A DNA stretch of 64,000 nucleotides from NCBI GenBank assembly GCA_050485685.1, contig JBJHBW010000003.1, positions 1 through 64,000 on the forward strand, given 5' to 3'. Of the stretch, positions 44,357-52,036 are shown in pieces. The notes under the pieces were generated by a model that was given only the letters and a program-made list of their open reading frames with translations, did no database searches and was not told where the DNA came from. The position numbers were made by a program, and so were the translations under genes. Position 1 is the stretch's first letter. Every line of letters begins with the position of its first letter. This DNA comes from JBJHBP01 sp050485685 (lineage in GTDB: Bacteria > Pseudomonadota > Gammaproteobacteria > Steroidobacterales > Rariloculaceae).

Positions 44357-46471
44357 ATGATGACCTTGGTTCATAAAACGCGCCTTGCCGCGCCTGCGTT
44401 CAGGCGCGCGGTGAGCTTGCTGGTGCTGCTGCAGTGCTTCCTGCTGACGCAGGCAGCCGGTCAGGCCTTCGCTCAAAGCGGTGATGGCGCACGACTCACA
44501 GCCCTTGGCGAGCGTGCGAACACGCTCACCGCACAGGCACAACGCCTTGAGGACACGCTGGCCATTCATCGCCTGCAGCGTGCCTATGGCTACTACATAG
44601 ACAAGGGCTTCTGGGCCGAAGCTGCCGCACTGTTCGCCGCGGACGCCACGTTCGAAATGGGTGTCGATGGCGTATACCGCGGCCGGGATCGCATCGCGCA
44701 GGCCATCGTGCGTTACGGCAAGGGTGTGGAGGGCACCGGCCCCGGTCTGCCTTTCGGTCAGCTCAATCAGCGCATGCAGCTTCAGCCTGTTGTCACGATC
44801 GCTGATGACGGTCGCACGGCCCATGCACGCTGGCGAGAATTCGCGCTGCTGGGCGAGTACCAGGTGTCCGCGCACTGGGGCGATGCCATTCTCGAGAATG
44901 TGTACGTGAAGGAAGACGGCGTCTGGAAGATTCAGGCGCTGCGCATGTATACGAACTTTGTCGCACCCTATCAGGGCGGATGGGCTTCGCTTGACGACGT
45001 CGATGGCGACTGGCGCTCCGATGTAGTTCGCGAGCTACCCCCGGATGCGCCGCCTACGCAGTCCTATCAGCCTTTCCCTGCCGTTTTCACACCGCCATTC
45101 CATTACGACGCCGAGCCGGCGTCACTCGGTTCCGGCGCCGCTCTCAACGTGACGCCCGGGCCAGGCCCGATCGGCGAGCTCGAAGCGGCAGCGAATGAGA
45201 TCGCGGCACGCCTGGCCGTACTCGCTTCCGAGCGCGATATCGAGAATCTGCAGGGACGCTACGGCTACTACGTGGACAAGGGAATGTGGGATGAGGCCGC
45301 CGCGTTGTTCGCCACGGACGGTACCTACGAATTCGGACAGAGCGGTGTGTACATGGGTCGCGACCGGGTGCGCGCGGCGCTGTCGCTGATGGGGCCGGAC
45401 GGCCTCGCGCATGGCCAGCTCAACAATTATCCGATGCTGCAGCCCATCATCACTGTGGCGCCGGACAACCTCACGGCCACGGCTCGCTGGCGCAGTGATG
45501 TGCAGCTCGCGCGTGACGGCGAAGGGCGCTGGGGCGCGGGCGTGTACGAGAACGAGTACGTCAACGATAACGGTGTGTGGCGTATCTCGAAGCTGCACTA
45601 CTACGTGGTCATGTGGGCGGACTATGACAGGGGCTGGGTCCAGGGACCAATCCCGATGGACGGACCCAGCGCCGCATTGCCGCCCGATGCGCCACCGACC
45701 AAGGTCTATTCATCACTGCCAAGCGCCATCTTCGTGCCGTATCACTACGAGCATCCGGTGCAGCAGGGCAAGCCTCTGCTGCCCATACAGGTGCCGCAGG
45801 GGCAGGGTGGCGCGCTGGGTGACGTTGCTTTGCGTCTCGCCGAAGCATCAGCGCGCGCGATGGCGCTGGCTGACATCTCGGCGATCGAGAAACTGCAGCG
45901 AGCGTATGGCTACTATGTTGACCAGGCGCAGTGGCACGACGTGGCGGAACTGTTCGCACCGACCGGGACGCTTGAGATCGGAGGCCGCGGCGTGTTTCTC
46001 GGCCGCGAACGCGTGCGTGAATACATGCTCACCGCCTTCGGCGAGCCGGTGCGCAGTGATGGCCTGATCATCGATCACCAGCAGTTCCAGGGCATCGTCA
46101 GCCTCAATCCCGATGGACGCACGGCGTCGGGCCGCTGGACCGCGTTCGTGATGGGGGCCGGCGGATGGGGGCACTGTTACTACGAGAACGAGTACGTGAA
46201 AGTGAACGGCGTGTGGTCGATACGCTCGCTGCGCGGACCGTTCAACATGTACTCGTCGTATCGTGTGGGCTGGATAGACGAGACCACGCCGAACACGCGC
46301 CCGGAAAGCTTTCTGCCGCCGCCGGATCTGCCGCCTACGGTCGTGTATCTGACCTTCCCGAACTACTACGCGCTACCGTTCCACTATCCGAATCCGGTCA
46401 CGGGCCGTGTGGCGCCGCCGCCGGATCCCAGGGCGGGCGGAACGGCATTCGGACGGCCGGCTGTCGAGTAA
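44357..46471 (+). CDS. Exported protein of three fused SnoaL/NTF2-like domains
   Basis: A 704-residue protein with a signal segment (VSLLVLLQCFLLTQAAGQAFAQ). Three homologous units follow. Unit 1 (about 45-245) has YGYYIDKGFW and GVYRGRDRI; unit 2 (about 275-470) has YGYYVDKGMW and GVYMGRDRVRAA; unit 3 (about 500-695) has YGYYVDQAQW and GRGVFLGRERVREYML. Each has a YENxYVK-like strand and a PxHY tail. At the position of a His kept in unit 3 (IIDHQQFQ) and in the three single-domain paralogues, unit 1 has Arg (LNQRMQLQ) and unit 2 Tyr (LNNYPMLQ). GGGGGAGAG precedes ATG 44357. Activity is unknown; unit 3 may be the only competent site. Confidence 0.87.
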   Translation: MMTLVHKTRLAAPAFRRAVSLLVLLQCFLLTQAAGQAFAQSGDGARLTALGERANTLTAQAQRLEDTLAIHRLQRAYGYYIDKGFWAEAAALFAADATFEMGVDGVYRGRDRIAQAIVRYGKGVEGTGPGLPFGQLNQRMQLQPVVTIADDGRTAHARWREFALLGEYQVSAHWGDAILENVYVKEDGVWKIQALRMYTNFVAPYQGGWASLDDVDGDWRSDVVRELPPDAPPTQSYQPFPAVFTPPFHYDAEPASLGSGAALNVTPGPGPIGELEAAANEIAARLAVLASERDIENLQGRYGYYVDKGMWDEAAALFATDGTYEFGQSGVYMGRDRVRAALSLMGPDGLAHGQLNNYPMLQPIITVAPDNLTATARWRSDVQLARDGEGRWGAGVYENEYVNDNGVWRISKLHYYVVMWADYDRGWVQGPIPMDGPSAALPPDAPPTKVYSSLPSAIFVPYHYEHPVQQGKPLLPIQVPQGQGGALGDVALRLAEASARAMALADISAIEKLQRAYGYYVDQAQWHDVAELFAPTGTLEIGGRGVFLGRERVREYMLTAFGEPVRSDGLIIDHQQFQGIVSLNPDGRTASGRWTAFVMGAGGWGHCYYENEYVKVNGVWSIRSLRGPFNMYSSYRVGWIDETTPNTRPESFLPPPDLPPTVVYLTFPNYYALPFHYPNPVTGRVAPPPDPRAGGTAFGRPAVE

Positions 46472-46483
46472 GGCGGTCGCCGC

Positions 46484-47032
46484 TCAATCCAGCGCGAACA
46501 GGGCTTCCGCCATGCCCTGTTCCATGGCCATCATCGTTTCGCCGAAAGTCTGCAGCGCCGCCTGCAATTCGGGCGTAATGAGGTGAGAGGCGACAGTGAT
46601 TCGCTCAAGTGCCTCACTCATGCGATACACCGCCGCTTCGTGTTCATCTTCAACGCGCTGGAATCGTTCCACGTCGACCTCTGACTCCCAGGCCGCAATT
46701 TCGTCGTCGCTGAACTGTCCGGCCGACGACATCGCGGCAATCATGCCGGAAGCGACGGCACCCGCCCGTGGGACGATCTCGATGCGCAGGCGCTGGGCTG
46801 CAACATTCGCCGAGTCCTCGTCTTCGACGTTGTCGATGACCTCGGCGATGTCATCGTAGATGGCGGTCATGGCCTCGAGGCCGCGCTGCATCGCTGTGAC
46901 CGGGTTGCCGCGCGTTTCCGGCAAGGGACCCGCGGATGGTGGTTGTGGTTCACCGGGACCGCCACAGGCGGTGAGCAGCAGGCTGCAAACGACCGCCGCC
47001 TGGGCCATCGAGGCCAGGTGCATGAATTTCAC
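46484..47032 (-). CDS. Lipoprotein of unknown function
   Basis: A 182-residue protein with a lipoprotein signal (lipobox LLTAC, then GGPGEPQPP). The mature part is predicted to be helical and acidic, with an Asp/Glu stretch (DIAEVIDNVEDEDSANV) and a four-helix-like pattern. I do not recognise a family. It follows an 11-bp gap after another lipoprotein gene on the same strand, and converges on the triple-domain gene with 12 bp between stops. Confidence 0.75.
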   Translation of the reverse strand: MKFMHLASMAQAAVVCSLLLTACGGPGEPQPPSAGPLPETRGNPVTAMQRGLEAMTAIYDDIAEVIDNVEDEDSANVAAQRLRIEIVPRAGAVASGMIAAMSSAGQFSDDEIAAWESEVDVERFQRVEDEHEAAVYRMSEALERITVASHLITPELQAALQTFGETMMAMEQGMAEALFALD

Positions 47033-47043
47033 GATACGGCCGT

Positions 47044-47502
47044 TCAGCGATTTCGCATCGAGTCGCGCATCATCTGTTCCATGGCGGCGCGCCGCATGGC
47101 TTCCTCACGCTCGCGCATGATGCGCTGCATTTCTTCCTGCTCGCGACGAATCATCTCGACCTGCTCATACACCATCTGCTGTCGGTACGAATCGTTCTCG
47201 GGATCGGCGTCCGGTGTATAGCATCGGTGCTCTAGAATAATCCTGGAGCCTGGCCGCCGGACCTGTTCGCAGACCGTGGGCTGGCTCATCTCGACGTATC
47301 TGACGCTGACGTTGACCGGAGCGACAGCCAGGCTTTCGGTACCGGCACCCGCTCCAACTCCGGCCCCAACTCCGGCCCCGGCGCTCGTCTGGAACGCGTA
47401 GCTGTTGTCCGCCGTGAGATTCGCGACCGGAACCGTCTGGTTCGCGGCACAGCCGGCCAGACCAAATGATAAGAAGACCAGACTCACAATTGGCTTGTAC
47501 AT
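47044..47502 (-). CDS. Lipoprotein with Gly/Ala/Val repeat and charged C-terminal helix
   Basis: A 152-residue protein. The lipobox is GLAGC. An AGAGVGAGVGAGAG tract (about residues 42-55) is followed by a small Cys-containing domain (QPTVCEQV, EHRCYTPDAD) and a long helix very rich in Glu, Arg, Met and Gln at the end. It is likely an outer-membrane or periplasmic lipoprotein with a coiled-coil tail. The family is not recognised. It is co-directional and close to the lipoprotein at 46484-47032. Confidence 0.75.
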   Translation of the reverse strand: MYKPIVSLVFLSFGLAGCAANQTVPVANLTADNSYAFQTSAGAGVGAGVGAGAGTESLAVAPVNVSVRYVEMSQPTVCEQVRRPGSRIILEHRCYTPDADPENDSYRQQMVYEQVEMIRREQEEMQRIMREREEAMRRAAMEQMMRDSMRNR

Positions 47503-47693
47503 GGTACTGCTCCAGTGAGGGCCACAGGCAACTCGAGATTAGCATGGAAAATCTCGGGCGTGGTCATCCATGTACGCGCACAGTTCGAGCGACGCGGTCG
47601 AGGGGATTCCGGGTACCCCCGGGTGATACATTGAATCGATCAATGTACAGAAAGTTTGCTTGGAAATTCGATTTCAGACGGTGTCTGAGATGC

Positions 47694-48314
47694 TCAGAGA
47701 ATCTCCCAGACACCAGGCTCCGTCTGGCACGCGACGCTGTTACGCGACGAACGAGCCGAGCCGTCCACCGCCGCCATGCTGAATTGCCGGCATGTGGCGC
47801 CATTTCGGAGCTGATCCTCGCCGGGCACGAGTTCGAACTGCACACCGGTCGATTCGTTCAGCCAGGTGACAGGCTGCCCGGTCTGACCGATTTCCAGCGC
47901 ATGCCCGATGCAGCTTCGATCCCGCTCGTCCAGCGTTCGACCAATCCTTCGGCCTACAAAAGCACCCGCCAGCGCACCAACGATGGTGCCGATCTCCGGA
48001 TACTCGGTCGCAACACGTGAACCCAGCACGCCGCCGACTACGCCGCCGACCACTGCCGCAATCGCTTCCCGATTGCAGTTGCCCGTAGCGATGCCATAGT
48101 CGCGCTCGTAGCGGACGCCGGAGTAGCCGAGGTAGTAAGGGTCGTTTCTGGCCCGCCAGCCGTGTGCTGGCGCGTGAGCCGGCGGTCCGGCACTTCGTCC
48201 CTGCTCTCGTGCATGAGGCGGTTGCGCGAGCGCAGCTGCTGCCCATGACAATGTCAGGAGGCACAATGTGATTCGGCCTATACTGATGGGTGTGTTGATC
48301 CTGGATCTGATCAT
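47694..48314 (-). CDS. Exported glycine-zipper 2TM-domain protein
   Basis: A 206-residue protein with a signal peptide (RITLCLLTLSWAAAALAQ) and a His/Pro/Ala-rich segment. The glycine-zipper region (AAVVGGVVGGVLGSRVAT and IVGALAGAFVGRRIGRTLDE) is as in Rickettsia 17-kDa-type surface antigens. The C-terminal domain (QPVTWLNESTGVQFELVPG, CRQFSMAAVDG) matches the usual soluble end of such proteins. GGAAG is about 8 bases before ATG 48314; a frame open to 48377 is less likely. It is probably envelope-associated. Confidence 0.85.
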   Translation of the reverse strand: MIRSRINTPISIGRITLCLLTLSWAAAALAQPPHAREQGRSAGPPAHAPAHGWRARNDPYYLGYSGVRYERDYGIATGNCNREAIAAVVGGVVGGVLGSRVATEYPEIGTIVGALAGAFVGRRIGRTLDERDRSCIGHALEIGQTGQPVTWLNESTGVQFELVPGEDQLRNGATCRQFSMAAVDGSARSSRNSVACQTEPGVWEIL

Positions 48315-48488
48315 GGGGATCTTCCTTTTCCGGCGCGCGGTCAGATGCAGCGTCGCGCCTGTGCGGTGATGCGCCAATGCCCTGCGGCTTTCGGCAGTAC
48401 ACGTTTAACGGACATTTCAGTTGCATTGCGTCCCTTGTGCTGTGACGGGCCTCACATTTGTCTGCCTGGTATGAAATGAGGATGTGAC

Positions 48489-49130
48489 ATGGCCAATGCC
48501 CGTCTGAACGTGTTTATCGAAGACGCGCTGAAGTCCGGTGCTTCGCGGGCCGATATCGAACGGACGCTCGTCGATGCGGGCTGGTCTCGCGATCAGATCC
48601 GGGACGGGATGGCGAATTTTGCCGATATGGATTTTCTCGTGCCTGTGCCGCGGCCGCGTGCCGAAGTATCTGCACGCGATGCGTTTCTTTATCTTCTGAT
48701 GTTCGCGACGCTGTATATCAGCGCGTATCAGTTCGGCAATCTGTGCTTTCAGTTCGTCAATCTTGCGCTGCCGGATGCGGCCGATGCACCTTTCATTGGC
48801 GACATGGTCCGCGGCAGGATGCGCTGGGCCATTGCGTCGCTGATTGTCTCTGTGCCGGTGTTTGTGCTCGTGGCCCGCCGCATCAACCGTGAAATCACTG
48901 CCGAGCCCGCGCGCAGGAATTCGGCGATACGCAAGTGGCTGACCTATCTGACCATGCTGGTGGCAGCGCTGGTCATCGTCGGTGACGGCATCACGCTGAT
49001 CTACAATCTGTTGAGCGGTGAAATGACGCTGCGTTTCGTCTTCAAGGCCCTGATCGTGGCTGCGATCGCCGGCGCACTGTTCGGCTACTTCCTGTGGTCG
49101 GCGCGCGCCGACGACGAGGCACTGAAGTGA
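48489..49130 (+). CDS. DUF5671 membrane protein
   Basis: A 213-residue protein. Residues 1-45 form a small UBA-like helical motif (LNVFIEDALKSGASRADIERTL, GWSRDQIRDGMANF). About four or five transmembrane helices follow (FLYLLMFATLYISAYQF onwards), matching DUF5671 proteins. The function is unknown. Its stop overlaps the next gene's GTG in a GTGA junction, so the two are coupled. It diverges from the glycine-zipper gene. Confidence 0.85.
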   Translation: MANARLNVFIEDALKSGASRADIERTLVDAGWSRDQIRDGMANFADMDFLVPVPRPRAEVSARDAFLYLLMFATLYISAYQFGNLCFQFVNLALPDAADAPFIGDMVRGRMRWAIASLIVSVPVFVLVARRINREITAEPARRNSAIRKWLTYLTMLVAALVIVGDGITLIYNLLSGEMTLRFVFKALIVAAIAGALFGYFLWSARADDEALK

Positions 49131-49531
49131 TCAGCCCGCAACGCGCAGCCGCGATCGCGGTGGTCGTGGTTGCGGTCATTTCAATCATCGCGGGCCTGAT
49201 CGTTGTCGGGTCTCCGGCCGAACAGCGGCTGCTCAGGCTGGATGAACGCCGGGTGTCGGATCTGCAGTCACTGGCACGGGCACTGCAGCAGCGTCATATG
49301 CGAACCGGCCGTCTGCCGACGCGGCTTGAAGATGCCGTTGACGGTCTGATGCTGTCGACCCTGCCCGTCGACCCGGTCACCAGCGCCCCGTATGAATACG
49401 AGGTCGTGGGCGAATCACGCTTTCAGCTGTGCGCGACATTCGCCACCGCAGCCGGTCGCGGGCTTCAGGATTTCTGGAGGCATGAGCCGGGACGGCACTG
49501 TTTCGAGTTGGAGGTATCGGAGTTGCGGTAG
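49127..49531 (+). CDS. Single-pass membrane protein of unknown function
   Basis: A 134-residue protein starting at GTG 49127 within a GTGA overlap. One N-terminal helix (AIAVVVVAVISIIAGLIVV) is followed by a soluble domain with LQSLARALQQRHMRTGRLPTR and VDPVTSAPYEYEVVG. That pattern (helix, then a DPxTxxPYxY strand) is shared with type II secretion pseudopilin-like and related small proteins, but it lacks the prepilin cleavage motif. It is coupled to the DUF5671 protein. Confidence 0.8.
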   Translation: MISPQRAAAIAVVVVAVISIIAGLIVVGSPAEQRLLRLDERRVSDLQSLARALQQRHMRTGRLPTRLEDAVDGLMLSTLPVDPVTSAPYEYEVVGESRFQLCATFATAAGRGLQDFWRHEPGRHCFELEVSELR

Positions 49532-49608
49532 CCTGCCGCATAGCCGCTGTTCCGCGCAGCCAAAGATCGGTCAGCTGGTCAGACGATCAGCGGCTTGCCC
49601 GGTCCGGA

Positions 49609-50241
49609 TCAGCCGGAACCCGACTCGCGCGGCACGAGTGCATCATCGAGTTCGGTGGCGCGCCGGTAGGCAGGGCGATCGCTGATGCGTGCCCAGTACG
49701 CTTCGAGTTCCGGTCGTCTGTCCATCTTGTTGAACTTCAGACCCCAGCTGATGTGTGCGCCGACGTAGACATCAGCCGCAGTGAAGTGTTGTCCTGCCAG
49801 ATACGGTCCCGCGCTGACGGCCGAACAAAGTGTGTCCATGACGTCCTGATAGCTGCCGTAGCCGGCCATCATGCGATTGCGCTTGTCCAGTTCCACGCCC
49901 AGTGAGTGATTGGTCACGGCCGCTTCGAGAGGGCCGGCTGCAAAGAACAGCCAGCGGTAGTACGCACTGCGCTCGGTCAACGGCGGCGCCAGCCCGGCTT
50001 CGGGAAAGGCGTCGGCCAGGTAGGCGCAGATGGCAGGGCACTCGGTGACCACCTGATGACCGTGGCGTATGGCAGGCACCTTGCCCATGGGGTTGATGGC
50101 CAGATACTCCGGCGATTTCATCGCCGGGCCGTACTCGATGACCTCTGCCTCGTAGTCCGCGCCAACCTCTTCCAGCATCCATCGCACAATGCGGCCACGC
50201 GACATCGGATTCGTGTACAGCACAAGTTCTGCCGCGTTCAT
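49609..50241 (-). CDS. Glutathione S-transferase family protein
   Basis: A 210-residue cytoplasmic protein. The N-terminal thioredoxin-like domain has LVLYTNPMSRGRIVRWMLEE with Ser in the active-site loop and the cis-Pro strand GKVPAIRHG, followed by the glutathione-binding ESxA-type site (TECPAICAYL). The C-terminal helical domain follows from about residue 90. AGGAGA is 7 bases before ATG 50241. It probably conjugates or reduces small electrophiles. It has no operon partner; the LuxR-type regulator gene ends 56 bases upstream. Confidence 0.9.
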   Translation of the reverse strand: MNAAELVLYTNPMSRGRIVRWMLEEVGADYEAEVIEYGPAMKSPEYLAINPMGKVPAIRHGHQVVTECPAICAYLADAFPEAGLAPPLTERSAYYRWLFFAAGPLEAAVTNHSLGVELDKRNRMMAGYGSYQDVMDTLCSAVSAGPYLAGQHFTAADVYVGAHISWGLKFNKMDRRPELEAYWARISDRPAYRRATELDDALVPRESGSG

Positions 50242-50296
50242 TGTCAATTCTCCTGTGTGCAGGGTGACGCTTAGGGCGCAGCATATCACCGGGACA

Positions 50297-51217
50297 TCAG
50301 GACGGACCCCAGGCGTAGGGAGTCAGCTCCTCGCGGTGTGCCCGGACGTAGGCAACGATCCGGTGCCGTTTCTGAGGTCCGCGCCGCTCGCCGTTCAGTT
50401 GTGCGGCCGACACGATCTCGGGCTTGTATCGTTCGACGCGAGAGAATACTGAAAGCCATCGCTTCTTTATCGCCTGAACGCTGATGTTCAGTTGCTTGCT
50501 GAGCTCGGCGTCGGTCGTGGCATTCAGCGCCGCGGCCAGCAGTCCCTGTTCGGCAGGCCGCAGACGAAGTACCGGTGCGTGATAGCGATAGATGCCGGCG
50601 GCGTAGGAATACGGCGCTGTACGCGCGCTATCGGGGGCAACGACGGCCAGAGCACTACCGTGTTCGGGAAATTCGGCGAAGATGCGATAGGTTCCGGTTG
50701 CGCGGGCGAAGTCTATCGCAGGGCGACCGACAGCTTCCTTCACAATGCGATTGAACCGGTAGCCTGCGATGTTCTCGACAAAACTGGTACCCAGCAGGGC
50801 GTGTATCTCTGCGAGCATGGCGCTGTCGGTGATATCGGAACGCCACGTTCCGTAGAGATTGACGAAGTCCAGGCCGTCACCGGCGTTGCCGATTGCGATG
50901 GCGTCACGGTCAAGCACAACCGATCGTCCGGAGCTCACGCTCGCGATAATGCGCGAGTTGATGTCCGGTCGGGGAGATTGCAGCTCCCGGTCGATGAAGG
51001 TCCGGTCGACAAAAACACCGAGGCCACAGGCAACGACCCGATGGCCGCCGATCGGATGCTCCGATTCTATGATGCTGGCATGAAACGCCGGGCTGAAGGT
51101 CAGATCGTTCCAGGTTCGCATTGCCGCTTCGCGGCCGACAATCGCATCACCGATGCAGGCCTGCTGCATCTGCAGACACTCGTCGAGGTCTTCACTGCGG
51201 ATAGATCGCCAGTACAT
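50297..51217 (-). CDS. LuxR-type HTH regulator with an unrecognised N-terminal domain
   Basis: A 306-residue protein. The C-terminal third carries a LuxR/GerE-like helix-turn-helix (LRLRPAEQGLLAAALNATTD, then DAELSKQLNISVQAIKKRW). The N-terminal ~200 residues look like an alpha/beta sensor, with MYWRSIRSEDLDECLQMQQ at the start resembling a GNAT-type first strand and helix. I cannot name this sensor family. It diverges from the DUF6152 gene with 181 bp between starts, and may control it. Confidence 0.8.
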   Translation of the reverse strand: MYWRSIRSEDLDECLQMQQACIGDAIVGREAAMRTWNDLTFSPAFHASIIESEHPIGGHRVVACGLGVFVDRTFIDRELQSPRPDINSRIIASVSSGRSVVLDRDAIAIGNAGDGLDFVNLYGTWRSDITDSAMLAEIHALLGTSFVENIAGYRFNRIVKEAVGRPAIDFARATGTYRIFAEFPEHGSALAVVAPDSARTAPYSYAAGIYRYHAPVLRLRPAEQGLLAAALNATTDAELSKQLNISVQAIKKRWLSVFSRVERYKPEIVSAAQLNGERRGPQKRHRIVAYVRAHREELTPYAWGPS

Positions 51218-51398
51218 GCAGCCTTCCTGACGGGTGGTCTTTTAGGTCATCGGCCGGGCCATGTTCAGCAGATAGGATAGGCCAAAGGCGGCCGCGGACC
51301 CAGTCAAACGGGACTGTGCGGCCTGGCTGCGACAGCAGCGTCCAAATGTCATCGCCGCGGCGCTCATGCGGACGCCAGGGTGGAACAGGGAGATGACG

Positions 51399-52019
51399 AT
51401 GATCAAAAGCATGGCATTACGGGTAGCGACACTGTGTGCGCTTGTGGTTCCCGGCCAGTTGCCGGCGCACCATTCCATCGGCATGTTCGAGCTCGCTTCG
51501 CCCGTGTGGTTGAGTGGCACGGTCGTACGTTTTGAGCCGGTCAATCCACACGCCTGGATCGAAATTGAACAACAGGCGGCTGATGGCCGGGTGCAGCGAT
51601 GGCTGGTTGAAGGACCGGGCAGTTTCAGGTTTCAACGCGTGCTCAGACAAAACGGATTGACGGGCGCCGACGACTTCCTGAGTGTGGGCGACGTGATCGA
51701 AGTCTGCGGTTTCCCGTTCAGGCGGGACACAGTGAGGGGGTCGGCTGCGACTACTGGCGTGACCGATTCGCCACCAGTTGTGCACGGCCACATCCTTGTG
51801 ATGCAGGACGGACGCATGCAGGCGTTCGGACCCTACGGAATGCTGACAAACTGTCTGCGCCCGAACGACCAGGCGCAGACCTGGGCGGACTTCCTGAACA
51901 GGAATCCGATGGCGTGGGAGTTCTGGTGTCGCAGTCGCCAATATACGCATGTTGCGTCTATCGCACGGCAGGCGCTGGTGGACGAAGTCGATGGTGTTAT
52001 CGACCAACCCTGCTCCTGA
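51399..52019 (+). CDS. Exported DUF6152 family protein
   Basis: A 206-residue protein with a signal peptide (ALRVATLCALVVPGQLPA). The mature start HHSIGMFELASPVWLSGTV and VNPHAWIEIE are the hallmark of DUF6152, a small beta-rich OB-like domain. ATG 51399 has GGGAG 7 bases upstream; ATG 51393 is too close to that site. DUF6152 proteins often accompany other secreted oxidoreductases; the role is unknown. Several Cys (EVCGFPF, TNCLRP, FWCRS) may pair in the periplasm. Confidence 0.85.
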   Translation: MIKSMALRVATLCALVVPGQLPAHHSIGMFELASPVWLSGTVVRFEPVNPHAWIEIEQQAADGRVQRWLVEGPGSFRFQRVLRQNGLTGADDFLSVGDVIEVCGFPFRRDTVRGSAATTGVTDSPPVVHGHILVMQDGRMQAFGPYGMLTNCLRPNDQAQTWADFLNRNPMAWEFWCRSRQYTHVASIARQALVDEVDGVIDQPCS

Positions 52020-52036
52020 CCCGGACTGAACTCCGA

